A stretch of 64,000 nucleotides of DNA. Origin: Jaapia argillacea MUCL 33604. Taxonomy: Eukaryota > Basidiomycota > Agaricomycetes > Jaapiales > Jaapiaceae. Numbering within the stretch: the first letter of the stretch is position 1; each line of letters opens with the position of its first letter. Below the pieces are notes generated by a model, which worked only from the letters and a program-made list of their open reading frames with translations, searched no databases and was not told the DNA's origin. Made by a program: the position numbers and the translations under genes. The DNA lies in NCBI GenBank assembly GCA_000697665.1, contig KL197716.1, positions 401,555 through 465,554 of the forward strand, given 5' to 3'. Below, piece by piece: positions 22,676 through 34,009 of the stretch.

Positions 22676-23595
22676 GTGGAGTTCGATCAGTTTCGAGTGC
22701 CCCGAGTTGAACAGTCTGCAGTTGCTTTGACTCGCCTCTCAGAAACCCAGCTTTATGCTCTGGCGATAGTTGTAAGTTTTCTTTTGCTTCTCTTAAAACT
22801 CTCGTGGTGCTTGTTTCCGCGTTCGCTGGTGGAGCCCAACTCCCAACATTCCTTTGTCACTACCCAATTTTGGCCTGATTGACGATCGCTAAGATTAACT
22901 GGGAAGGGCATACTTCCGAAGACTCAGAAATTACTTTCAAGCACACCAAAGTATTCGTCCCCTCAAGAATTTGGTACTTTGCGACCATAAAGCCAACCTT
23001 GTGGAATGGATACTGTTGCCTCATCTCAATTCAAGCGTTTCAGAATAATTCCACGTCGCACCTCATCCCCGTCGATGTCCACAACGTTGCCGAGCTCCTT
23101 CGCGCGGGTGGACCAACCCTCCGCCACTTACTAATATCTTGACCAGATGGATCCAGGTGACCGTCAATCCAAGAGTAGAACCCTTACTGTACGCTACTTT
23201 TCCCCTCGTTCTATTCTTCGCGCGTGAAATTAATGTCAAATTTATTTCGATTCGTCTTTTCGTTCGTCTTCCCAGCCTGTTTGAACACTTCTGTCTTGAT
23301 CAGTCCCGACAATACCGAACCGAAAACCGTCACACTGATGATACTGGCCCTTTCGTCAGCACCCTACATTAGAGCTCTTATATCTTGGGCCAGCAAGAAT
23401 CTCCGCGTCATCGCATGTTTCGGGCAACCTCGCCATCTCTACCATCAGCTAGACGATCGTCGACAATCTACTAGGCGCCGCTACCTTGACACGCTTGACA
23501 GTGATGGCTGTTCATCCCGGGGTTCCTCAGGAAAGGTGGGCATTATACCATCACTTGCCGTCCATCCGTATCCGGGGTATCTCACGGCGAGGTGA
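22676..23595 (+). CDS. possible multi-exon F-box/LRR-like gene, unresolved
   Basis: Pieces that look coding lie in order on the plus strand. They are SAVALTRLSETQLYALAIV followed by a GTAAGT donor near 22771; INWEGHTSEDSEITF..VDVHNVAELLRAGGPTLRHLLI (about 22900-23141), which has the cadence of fungal F-box/LRR proteins; and TLMILALSSAPYIRALISWASKNLRVIACFGQPRH (to 23595). A further piece at about 23706-23987 may belong too. The joins and the true start were not established and no complete frame was built, so a decayed gene is possible. Confidence 0.35.
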
Positions 23596-24298
23596 AAGTG
23601 GTCTAACGCGACAAGGTATTCCTGCCATATTGTATTAACCTGCCGTCTCCTCGACCCACCCACCGTGTCCCTTCCCCGAATCCCTGAAATTTTCGCTCCA
23701 CTTGGTTGCAACTGCAGAAGCGCACACCACCTGTCATAGGTCCTTCTCCCCCGTCGATCCTATGTTTCATGGCTCTCGTAATTGAGCCCTCTCTCAGTGC
23801 CTTTTCATTTCGAGATACACACGGGCACTCGCAGTCCAAATCTACACGCGGTTTTAGATCGATAACCTTGTCCCTCGGAGCCTTTCCCCACTTCTCCGGC
23901 AGTTTGCCTCATAACTCACGACATCCTCCAGCCTTGACTCCCGATAATCTCGCGATTGTCAAGATTACACCAGGCTGTCGAATCTGAATGGAATCTCATG
24001 ACATCATATCACACCTTATCCTCGAGGAAGCAGGATGTACGAGATGTAGGATTGGATGGATGGGCGGATGAATGTGCCGAAGTGTGTAAGATTTGCTAGT
24101 ACAGAAGGGTTCTGCAGACGGACACCTCCCATATCGATGTAGCGCAGGCCCTGAGGCCTCTTCCAACACACACCATATCGTCAGAAACCTGTTCACTGGC
24201 ATCCGTCATTTTTTTCTTCGTTTGATAGGTGACGAGGGCGGTACTTAAGGACTGGCGTCAGGAAGGAACTTCGCCGAATGTTCGCGGAGGGTTGAAAG

Positions 24299-25093
24299 AT
24301 GAACTGCTTGCAGAGGCTGTGCGACCGATCGAGTTCGGATAAGGAATCCCCTACACGTGTTCTCTGCGAAGGAATGGATTCTGAGGACCAGTCCTCCAAG
24401 CTCCCCATTTCTGTACCCACTACCAGTTACACTCTCAGCGAATCCAAAATAACAGACACTCCGTCGATGCCTACGCTGAACGGATCAAGTCAAAAGCTGC
24501 ACGCCGACCACAGCTCCTCCTCGTTATCACACCACCCACACCACTGCAGAGTCCTGCTCCTCCTCGATACCCAAGTCTCGCTGCTATCGCCTCAAACGGG
24601 CGTGCCAGCGGCCCTTAACCTGCGCCAGAACATCTCCCAGATTCTATCCGAAGCTCGCCAATCTTCACCTCGACCACTGATCATCCACGTCAGAAACAGT
24701 GGAGATGTCGGCGAGCCCGATGAGCCCAATACACCAGGCTGGCAGCTCCTGTTCACACCCCTCTCTAACGAGCCCGTCATTGACAAACTTAAAAACAATG
24801 CGTTCGCGGGAACGAAGTTAGGAGAGTTGATCAGACCGGATGCGGAGATAGTAGTCGTCGGGATGCAAAGTGATTTCTGCGTGAGGGCCACTTGCTCGGC
24901 AGCGCTGGGGAGAGGAAATGAAGTGCTGTTAATTAGAGGGGCTCATGGAACTTATGATAGGATAGAGGTGTGGAATGGAGGAGGGATCACGCCAGCTGCG
25001 ACCATCGAGAGTGAGATCGAGGAGGAGTTGGAGGAGGCTGGAGTCATCCTGTTGGATATGAAGGATTTACCGGGTATATTTTCTGATCGTTGA
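24299..25093 (+). CDS. isochorismatase-like cysteine hydrolase
   Basis: A single exon of 264 residues from the first ATG; the ATG at 24374 (MDSEDQSSK) is an equally good start, giving 239. The family triad can be placed: Asp in VLLLLDTQ, Lys in VIDKLKNNAF, and the nucleophile Cys in VVVGMQSDFCVRATC. RPLIIHVRNSGD and the following acidic and Pro-rich loop fit strand 3 of the fold. Members hydrolyse isochorismate, nicotinamide or other amides; the actual substrate cannot be read off. The Ser/His-rich N-terminus (about 75 residues) is probably disordered. Confidence 0.78.
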   Translation: MNCLQRLCDRSSSDKESPTRVLCEGMDSEDQSSKLPISVPTTSYTLSESKITDTPSMPTLNGSSQKLHADHSSSSLSHHPHHCRVLLLLDTQVSLLSPQTGVPAALNLRQNISQILSEARQSSPRPLIIHVRNSGDVGEPDEPNTPGWQLLFTPLSNEPVIDKLKNNAFAGTKLGELIRPDAEIVVVGMQSDFCVRATCSAALGRGNEVLLIRGAHGTYDRIEVWNGGGITPAATIESEIEEELEEAGVILLDMKDLPGIFSDR

Positions 25094-26489
25094 CACCAGA
25101 AGATCGGCCGTATCGACAATCGTTCGGTATCGGTTCATATGGCCGTTCTCCGCATTCCATTTCACCAGACCTGCTTTACATCTCATCGGACAAGAAAGTC
25201 GCTCGCACCTCGAATTGCATACCAGTCCATCGCATTGCATTGTATAGTATCTTGCATTTCCCCAAGGTGGTCCCGTCTTACCCTTCCGTATACCGGCCGC
25301 ATATTATCTCCCCCGTTCGTCCCTTAGCCACCGATGTATCGTAAAGTAGCCCACCCTGCTTGTGCTCCGCTGCGAGAAGTTCATTAAGTGGGGTCGTGTG
25401 ACCGTTTCTGTCTTGCTCTAGGGTGGAAAGAAACTCGGGGTATTTGGTCAGGTTCGAGAGAAGAGGTGGGGTAGGTCAATATTGAGCGGTTCTAATGGGT
25501 CATGATGTCACCAAATTCCTGGATGCGGTGTTCAGAAACTGACCGAGGGAGCACTAACATAAGCATACCGACAATCATATGATTCATTCGACGACTTCAG
25601 AGCTTCGCGGTGCCCAAGACCATGACCGTCCGATAAAATCACCAACGATGGGCACTTGCACGCATGGCACTACCCAGTATTTCCGCCTTCGATGAAAATG
25701 TAGCTCGATGTCTAACTCAGATCGTGGATGAATAACGAACTGTGTATCTCGGCATCACAGCCCGATGACTATATCAAACCTGCTAGATTTTAGGCGGGGC
25801 AGCGCTGGAGGCGAGGACGGTCATTTATTTGCCTTGGTTCAACCACGAGGGGACCGAGATCCAACTGTCGCGCTACAAGTCCGATCAGCTGGGGTGTTGT
25901 AAGCTTCAGATTAGAAGGGTTAAGAGGAGCCCACCACGACGAAGTATCGCGTTCCGCACACCCGACACCTGAGACGAGGAAATCGAGCAATCCGAGCGAG
26001 TAAAAAAGCTGAACGACGTCAGATGCTGGTCATAATATTACGTGTTTGGGGTAGACCTGGCACCCCATTAAAATGGGCGGCCACTGTCAGCATACCATGA
26101 ATTTCGGAAATTTATCCAGGGGTGAATTGGAGGCGAACATTCGGGACGAAGATCAGAAGGACGCGAAAAGTTCAATGTCACAGCTGCGTGACATTTCTTG
26201 TGCGTTTGTGACATTCACCTAGAGCTCTGACTTCAACTTTGACCTAGCACTTGGCAGCCTGCGCCTTCGCATTCCGTCAAATTGACGACTTGAAGATCAA
26301 GGAACTGCTGCCGGCGGCGCATCCTTATCCTTGCACATGGCTTTTGACCCACCCTGTCCGGAGTTCAACACGACATCCACGATCATCAATGTCCAAGCTC
26401 GTAGCCTCGTAAGCACTAAACGCGCCAGTTGACATCCGCGAAAATCCATGATCCCATGAGTTCCCCGTTCGATCGAGAACTTTGCGGGG
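25094..26489. other. intergenic, no gene seen
   Basis: 1.4 kb with only short frames. It ends at the inner boundary of the right inverted-repeat arm. Confidence 0.45.
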
Positions 26490-26812
26490 CCTTGCGCAGA
26501 AATGCAACAACCGCTGGATAACAAATACTGATACAAGCCTTCGTAGGCGGAATTTACACGCCTACTGAAACTCTCCAAACCTTTCAAACTCTCCAACAAG
26601 AAGTACCGATACGAAAGAAGCTGGCGGAGTAAGCACGCCGTGATCCACCCTTCCACTCCCTCTCCGTCCCCAACAGTAGTGAGTGCTGATACAAATGAAT
26701 GCCTAGATCAAAACGAGTTGTTATGAATATTCGACTCGATAAGGAGATCCGTAGGCGATGACTCACGAATACCCGCGCAATGTCGAATAAGTTAAGGGCG
26801 AACACCGACCGT

Positions 26813-26977
26813 CTAGGCGATGACGCAGTACGAGTTGCCTCCACCTCCACCGTCCTCCTCATTGGTAGGTGTGTTGACCGGTGTGGTATTGCAGACGACG
26901 CAGTAGGAGTTGCCTCCACCTCCGCCGTCCTCGCGGTCGGTGGGAGTATCGATGATGGTGGCGAAGAAGGTATCCAT
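26813..26977 (-). CDS. mating pheromone precursor, double-unit, CaaX (copy 3)
   Basis: 54 residues, MDTFFATIIDTPTDR at the start, two EDGGGGGNSYC units and CVIA-stop. It lacks two residues of the N-terminal segment present in copy 2 (..IIEDNTPIDR..), an in-frame deletion in the part that is removed during maturation. The peptide units are unchanged, which suggests selection on the signal rather than on the leader. Confidence 0.87.
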   Translation of the reverse strand: MDTFFATIIDTPTDREDGGGGGNSYCVVCNTTPVNTPTNEEDGGGGGNSYCVIA

Positions 26978-27067
26978 TTATGAAGATGAGGATGGACTGA
27001 GCGAAAATCTGAGGATTTCGAGTGATGTGGGTGTTGAGCTGAGGAAGCTTGGTGTTGCTGACTCCGA

Positions 27068-27074
27068 TTTTATA
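27068..27074 (-). promoter_or_regulatory. TATA-like box of pheromone copy 3
   Basis: TATAAAA on the minus strand, 91 bp before the ATG, in the same GAAAGCTATAAA context as copy 2. Confidence 0.6.
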
Positions 27075-27839
27075 GCTTTCCACCGCTGGCGTTTGGGCCC
27101 GCATCGACCTTCTGCATGACCTGCCTTTGTCGCAGCAAATGCCCAATTCCGACTGGGGACACAATAATCGACCATGTTTCCCTTTTTTTCGCATCTCGAG
27201 TGGTGACCGCGATGAGCCAGGGACAAAAGCGACCGTTGGGACAATTAACCAAACTCGACCGTTGACACGAAGGGGGCCAGAGTCTCTCAGCTCATTGGCC
27301 ATTCCTCAAGACATTTTGGGTATCAGGTATTTCAGGTATTCGTAAATGACAAGTACGCTTCAGCTCTATTCCTCGGTGGGTTACGCAGGCGCCAGGTAGA
27401 AGTTCGCCTTTTGTTACCGTGGGTTAAGCTAGTCCTGCTGGCTCTTGTATATCTAGAGAGGTGTTCGTTGAAAGTTTGCGACCATACCGCAATCGTGATG
27501 ATCCGGTGGCTTTTGAAATAGCCTCAGCGAGAGTTTTGTTAGCCTCGTCTCTCTTTTGTCTTGGTGTCTTTATATACCCCCTGATCTCCAGCATCGAAGA
27601 TCTCGATGTAAAGTCTGTTTCATTAACCTCGTGTCGTTGACATCGTGTCCTATTGTTCACTCGCGTGGGTGTTGTGTTTTTCGTCCCAGAAGACCTGTTG
27701 GCTCTCGGCTTGAAATCGAAGAAAAAAGGCTATGTCTCATTCGGCTAAGGCTCTTATTGTTCTTAATTTTACGGGGCAATGGAGGAAAGAGGGCCAATGC
27801 AGGTATCATCAAGTTGAAATGATGACGAGCAAGATGATG

Positions 27840-27846
27840 TATAAAA
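27840..27846 (+). promoter_or_regulatory. TATA-like box of pheromone copy 4
   Basis: TATAAAA 51 bp before the ATG, followed by GCGATGCTGGATGAGA, matching copy 1. Confidence 0.6.
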
Positions 27847-27896
27847 GCGATGCTGGATGAGAGGAGAGACCTCAGCAAACCCACATCATCATCACA

Positions 27897-28070
27897 ATGG
27901 ATTCCTTCTTCACCACCACCATCATCGAGGATAACACCCCCATCGATCGCGAGGACGGCGGAGGCGGAGGCAACTCTTACTGCGTCGTCTGCAATACCAC
28001 CCCGGTCAGCACACCCAGCAACGAGGAGGATGGCGGAGGTGGAGGGAACTCCTATTGCGTCGTTGCCTAG
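27897..28070 (+). CDS. mating pheromone precursor, double-unit, CaaX (copy 4)
   Basis: 57 residues, MDSFFTTTIIEDNTP at the start and CVVA-stop at the end. It differs from copy 1 only in the spacer (NTTPVSTPSNE). Both units read EDGGGGGNSYC. A GTAAGT splice-like site lies 47 bp after the stop at 28117, as in the other copies. Confidence 0.88.
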   Translation: MDSFFTTTIIEDNTPIDREDGGGGGNSYCVVCNTTPVSTPSNEEDGGGGGNSYCVVA

Positions 28071-28554
28071 ATGGCCAACGCTCGCCCATAACTTATTCGG
28101 AATCGGGCTTGTATTCGTAAGTCTCCAAGTTCATCCTTGCCAGTTCAAAATACCGACGATCAGCCATCGATACGTAGACATCATATGTATTGGCACTCAC
28201 CACATTGTCGGATATCGGGGAGGGAGGATGGATCGCGGCGTGCATAATTCCGCCAGCATATTTCACTTTGGGCCTTGCGTTTTTGAGACTTGGGACTTTG
28301 AGAGGAGGGTTGGTAGGCGTGTCAATTCCGCTTACGAAGGGGTGTATCAGTATTCGTTCCTACATACCCATCATTGTACTTTCATATGGGCATAACAACT
28401 ACATTAAACTGATTGACTTGCGGGACTGTTCTCTCGGCCTGTTGGGTTTGGCTGTGCGGTCGGCGCCTTGGGTGAGGACGACCACCTCGCCGGATGATGT
28501 CGTGGTGTGAAACGAGCGTAGACTCAGGGGAAGTAGGATCTGAGATATGGGGAG

Positions 28555-28932
28555 CTAGCAAGAGATGATAGACAACACGATGTAGCAGTTGGGAGACGGA
28601 GACTGCGTTACAGAACCAGTTGTAAAGGACTTCGTCAACGAGGAGAGAGCCCGCCCAGGGTCCAGAGATTTCGTTTGGTCCTCAACTCGGATGCCCCGGC
28701 GGGTGTTCCTCTCGTCGTCGTTGATGGCGGTTTCGTCGATGAAGCAGATGAGAAACAAGGTGAACTGAGGAGGAGTGAAGTTCCGCAGGTTCAAGTTACG
28801 TCCACGACTTTGCCAGTTCCACCTCGAAGTCATCATCGAGACAAGGAGCGCGTTTGGGAGGAATATCGTGATAGACAGCTGAAGCTCTGAAGGTTGAAGG
28901 TTGAAAAGATGCCTCGAGGACTCGCGGCGCAC
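28555..28932 (-). pseudogene. fragment resembling a DDE-superfamily transposase
   Basis: A minus-strand frame contains FTPPQFTLFLICFIDETAIN followed by DDERNTRRG. A spacing of ..PEQ..hhhhDESAhN....RR.G is characteristic of the start of the DDE_3 (IS630/Tc1-type) catalytic domain, where the first Asp is catalytic. The downstream catalytic residues are not readable in this frame and no terminal repeats were found, so this is an incomplete relic just outside the right pheromone arm. Confidence 0.4.
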
Positions 28933-29343
28933 AGGTTTCGGAACCGTGTTGACGTTATCGCAGACGTGGCTACTACGGTGGGTTACATGGTCATCAGGGC
29001 TCGACCTTGATGGTTCTGGTATACAATCCCACCGGTTCCTATCCTATCCTCCATACACAGAATTCAAAGACGAGCAATGTTCTGTGTATGAGAGATACTG
29101 TAACAAGTTTGATACTATCCCGTGACATCATAGTCCTTACATTCGCCAATACCCCGCCTCGCACGCCCTCATTCTTTCCTCCTTCGTACCACCCCTACAG
29201 GATTCAGAAGGACACAAGTACCGCCCATGACCTCCTGCATCCTCTCGAGTGTTGATCTCCAGACCTCTGAAACATACAGTCCCCACAGAACTCGGCTCCA
29301 AATCGTACACACCGGACCACCAGTTTCGGTAGATGCAACAGCC
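28933..29343. other. intergenic, nothing resolved
   Basis: Only short frames between the transposase-like relic and the 3' end of KU70. Confidence 0.45.
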
Positions 29344-32300
29344 CTAACGATGAGTCTCCAACCAATCCACAACCCTCGCGATCAGGTCATCTTTCCTCCC
29401 CGACACAGGCAAACTCTTCGCTTTCAAGAATTCCTACACAAAAGGCGTCGTCAGTTACCCCCTTACCCAACCAATCTCAAGCTTACCTTGAGTTGGTCAA
29501 CGCGGAGCTATATCACATCCAACCATTTAACCCAGGATTTCATGACAAACAACCCGAGGAAAGAAGTGCTTACCTTCCCTAACGCATCAGCTTCGTGTTT
29601 ACTCCGTATCTCAGCTTCGTCAACGCTTACATCCTACATCACCAAACACCCCATCAGCCTACGAGCACGATATGCATGTAGTGGAATGAGAAAGGCTTAC
29701 AGCTTTGCGTTTCGAGCCCGTCGTGACGATATGCGAGTTGGCACTCTCATCATTCCTCAAAGCCCGTTTCCATTCTTTCAACAAATCTCCTGCTCTCTTT
29801 TCATATGTCAACCGACAGGGGATAAATCACAGGTGATAGCAAGTGGAGGAAAGAGTTGAGACTCACCTTGTGAATCATGTCAACTTTGGGCAATGTCATA
29901 TCTTCAAACGACTCAGGATCGTACTCTTCTCGGAAAGCGCTAGCTTCCAGCTGGGCGTTATGATATGCCAGAGCTAAGAAAAATACAAACACGATCAGAA
30001 AATCATATAACGAACAGGGTACGGATCCTGAACTCACCAGGATTGGGGTACGAATCAGGTGGGTAAGCCCCATTCTTCACCGACAATTTCTTGATCCAAG
30101 CCCGTGCAGCTTCCTTCACCTCCTCCCCAGCTTCACATCCGCACAAGAACAAAAAGAAGTCAGAAAAAAAACGACCTACAACTTGGGTAGGGCAACGTAC
30201 CTCGGAACGCTTCTTCGATAGGTGCAGCTCTGATATCGTCTGCGAAAGGTAGGGGGATGAGGTGGAAGCCTGAGGGTTCGATCCATCCTGTCTCGTCAGG
30301 TTTCTCAATCTAGGAAGAAGCATTTGGCTATGAGTGATTTTGATTGCGAGCAATGAAGGGGGCAGAGGCGAAAGGCAGGGGCAGGAAAGGGTAGAACGAG
30401 ACGGGGGCGGAGGGCGGAAAGACCTCAAAGAACAAGGAAGGTCGAAAAGGAGCATCAACGTACCTGAGGTAACATCGCACAAAACACAGGCGACGAATTC
30501 CTCTTCAATAAAACCAACACCAGCCCAAACTTCTTCTTCTTGACCATTGACTTCAGGAGTGCGCTGAACGTTCGTTTACTACCCGAGTATTTCTGTTCGT
30601 ATAGGTAGTCAATAACACGTCAACGTGACGAATGGGGGCAGAGTAAAAGGGTAAGGGACGGGGATGGGAAGAGCAAGAACCAACCATCTCATCTGGATAT
30701 ATAAAAGTCGAATGTCTAGTATTATCCTCAAAAGTCAACTCGCTCCGATCTTTAAACCCCAACAACTTGATTCCTGTCCTCCCATCCAAATCAAAATCAA
30801 ATCAAATGACGAAAACCAAACATCACACATACCAGGTTCCAACCCCATCGTCCTAAACTCCCTAACCTCTTCAGCGGTATAAAACACCCTTGAACCAGCT
30901 TTGACGACTCTAGCTCCATACCCCAACTCCGCTCCTCCTTCCTCTTCTCCATCCCCATCTTCATCAGCGCCTGTGGCACCCAGGTCCATACCGAACATGA
31001 TCTTTGGTTTGTCAATCTCTGTTTGTTGGTCCTAGGGGTTTGTTAGGGAGGCGAGTCAGGCGAGAAGGGAGGGTGAAAGTTGACGGAGTGGAAGGAGGTA
31101 AGTGAGAGAAGACGACGATGAATGGAAGATCATACCTCATCAACATAAGCAGCCTTACTCTCCGCAACTTCCATCCTATCCCCCAAATCAACAAAATACT
31201 TATACGCTCCTTTTTTCTGTTCCGTTACGAGTCCATAACTGCGACGCATATTGTCAGCCAATATTTTAGACGTGAAAGGGCGGACTATCGAAGCCAGCCT
31301 TGTCGATGGGCACATCCCTTCCCAAAGAAAAACTCACCCCTTAACACCAAGCACAAACCCATCCGCCAACTTCAATCCCAAGCTAAACAACGCCCTCTTG
31401 GGAACTTCATATATCCTCATTTGTGAAATGAGATCTTCGATACGTGTTATACTAAGTGAAGAGGGGAGGGTTGATTCTTCATCGTCTTGTTCTTCGAGGG
31501 AGGAGGAAGGGAGGAGGATTTGCTGGTGAGGGTGGGTTAGTGGAGTGGAGGGAGGAGTGGGAGGGAGAGAGGAAGGGAAGGACGTACAGAATAAAACTTC
31601 CCCGGGTCGAATTCCTTCTCTTCTGTACTGATGAAAAAAGGTTCGACAGTCGTTCCTGCTTGTGTTAGGTCCTATGAAGAACCCAGCGTTAGCTATGATG
31701 ATGAAAGCACAGCCACGGTAGTCTATTGAAATTAAGGTAAAGTTCGAAAATGGGTGAAGGAATGGGTGTATGCGCCGTCTGCGAGAAGCACAGGTGTGCG
31801 TAAGTGAAGGACAAGGTGTATGCGCGTGAACGATGGTGTATGCGCGTAAAAGTCAAGGCGCATGCACTCAAAGGACAAGGTGTATCCTCTACAAGAACAA
31901 GTTATTTGCTAGAAAGAAACATACCAAAAGCGTCGTCTGTGCAGACAGGAGGAGTCTTGACCCTGCAGGTCCGGGATGTGGGTCATCACAATCCGTGATT
32001 AGGAAAACCCGTTTCGAAGCGGTTTTTGGTGCTCTTTTTCAGGTCGAGGCGAGGTCCGAGGGGCGAATTGTCGGTTTCGTCGAGGGGTTGGTCGGCGAGA
32101 GAGATAGGACGGAATGAGACATGTTGTTCGCTGGACAAAGAAAGGAGGGAAGACATACCCATCGCGTAAAACCCAGTTACAGCTAGTGAAGACGTCCCCT
32201 AGTGGTACACGTTTACCCTCGAGAGGAGGGAAAGTTTTGGAGAGGTAGGTTGGGTCTTCTCGGGCGGCTATAAGAATAGGAAGGGATAAAGGAGTAATGT

Positions 32301-32789
32301 GTTAGCGAGGTAGTCTAGGGAGAAGGAATGAATAAGGACTCACCATCGAGTAATTGCATCAATTCTTGCACTTTGGGCGCACTGATCTGACTTATGGGCT
32401 GATACACGAAATTATTCTTCTTGATTTCCGAAACTCCCGTCACACCTCCCTCGTTCCTAGCCGTCTACACCCCAACCCAAATTCAGCTCACATCAAGCCA
32501 CCCCACAACACGAAAACAAACTGACCGTATTGAACAACATAATACCCACAGAATCGGCTGGGCCCACGACGACTTTCCTCTTACATATCTGCATAGCAGC
32601 TTCCAGTGCAGAGTATACGTGTGAAGACTCGAGGTCAGCATATGTTGGGTCCGGATGGAGAGCGTGCATTGAGGGAGAACAGTCAATACAGAAGAGGATG
32701 ACATCGCGTCTGGATTCGAGGTGAGAAGTATCCTGCAATTCGTCTTCTTCCTCCTCGTCAAGCTTGTTCCAATCGTCATATGGTGCCAT
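29344..32789 (-). CDS. KU70: Ku70 subunit of the DNA end-binding Ku complex
   Basis: A many-exon minus-strand gene. The N-terminus (MAPYDDWNKLDEEEEDEL..) leads to SRRDVILFCIDCSPSMHAL, the von Willebrand A-like Ku N-terminal domain. The core exons give KKKKFGLVLVLLKRNSSPVF, DETGWIEPSGFHLIPLPFAD, ARAWIKKLSVKNGAYPPDSYPNPG, and NAQLEASAFREEYDPESFED. The last exon, ending at 29344, reads SLPVSGRKDDLIARVVDWL, the SAP DNA-binding motif that distinguishes Ku70 from Ku80. The protein acts in the nucleus with Ku80 in non-homologous end joining and at telomeres. It shares a roughly 300-bp divergent promoter region with the glutaredoxin gene. Individual intron borders were not all fixed. Confidence 0.9.
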
Positions 32790-33091
32790 TTCAAGTCGGT
32801 CGTAGATTGTGTAGCGCAGAGACAACCAACGTCGGTTCAAGAAAGGCGGAGGATGGGTGGTGGAGTCAAGTCAATTTCGGACGCGTCGTTCCCGGAGGAC
32901 TTGGTGGACGCGTCATGAGACTGGGCACGTGATGGATATTACGCCGATAAGGTTATCTGATAATAATATTGCGCCATCTTTCCCTCGTTATCAATCATCT
33001 CGGGGCCTTGTCATCCTTGCCCGCTCCCCCCTCTTATAATTCCACTCACCGCGGCTTGTAAACCTAACCCTCTTCTTAAGTATCGCTCACG

Positions 33092-34009
33092 ATGGCCACC
33101 CCCTCTAACCTGCACGAAATAACCTCCCCGACGCATTTCCAAGAACTCCTCTCCGCCGACCTAAACCGCGTGTCCCTCCTCAATTTCTGGGCGCCATGGG
33201 CTGCTCCCTGTAAAGAAATGAACGAGGTCGTTCGGGAACTCGCTAAAAAATATCCAGAATTGCTGGTTTTACAAGTGAGTGTTTGGTCGTTGAGTCGGGG
33301 CTTGGGGTTCGGGCGGTGTAGGATCGTACGTTGATGTGATGGTTGGACACAGGTAGAAGCGGAATCCCAATCGGATATAACAGATTCGTTCGATATCGAA
33401 GCAGTACCTTCTTTCATCGTCTTACGCGTACGTCCTTCCCCTCTTCCGTTCCTCATCTCACCCTCACCCCTACACGCAGGGCCACACCCTTCTGGGACGT
33501 CTCTCAGGCGCAGATGCCCCATCCCTAACATCCCTCCTCTCAACCCATCTTCCCCCACCCTCAGCTCCCAAACCTCTCTCCACCACTTCCATACCCCCAG
33601 CCTCAGCACCCCCACCTCCTCCCACCGAATCACCCGAACAACTAAACGCCAGACTGCAAGCACTGATGAGCCAGCACAAAGTCATGTTGTTCATGAAGGG
33701 CAACCCTGATGCTCCTAGATGTGGGTTCTCGAGAAAGACGGTTGGGTTGTTGAGAGAGGAGGGTGTGGAGTTTGGGTCGTTTGATATTTTGAGTGATGAG
33801 AATGTTAGAGCTGGTATGTCGTTTTTGGGTTTTTGGAGTATTGGCGCTTGTTAACTCCCTCGTGATTCGTCTCAGGCCTCAAAACACTAAACAACTGGCC
33901 TACTTACCCCCAACTCATAGTCAACGGAGAGTTTGTGGGAGGACTTGATATCGTGCAAGAGATGATCGAGAATGGTGAGTTTGAAGAGATTGTTAAGGGT
34001 GCCGTTTGA
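33092..34009 (+). CDS. GRX4: monothiol thioredoxin-glutaredoxin (GRX3/GRX4 type)
   Basis: Exons 33092-33274, 33353-33427, 33480-33813 and 33876-34009 give 241 residues. The N-terminal thioredoxin-like domain has [19 protein letters not shown] (WAxxC-type site with one Cys) and [13 protein letters not shown] Pro/Ser linker follows, then a monothiol glutaredoxin domain with [19 protein letters not shown], the CGFS active site, and [20 protein letters not shown], the glutathione-binding TYPQ/GG region. Members ligate Fe-S clusters with glutathione and signal iron status in cytosol and nucleus. S. cerevisiae has two paralogues, so the symbol is by type only. Confidence 0.92.

Larger units (their letters stand above)
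26490..28470. repeat. right arm of the 2-kb inverted duplication carrying two pheromone genes
   Basis: This is the reverse-complement counterpart of about 13540-15530, with the same order of features read from the outside in. Copy 4 here corresponds to copy 1, and copy 3 to copy 2. The N-terminal type (MDSFFTTT versus MDTFFATI) and the last residues (CVVA versus CVIA) also pair that way, so the whole block was duplicated rather than single genes. The arms are about 11 kb apart. Confidence 0.8.
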
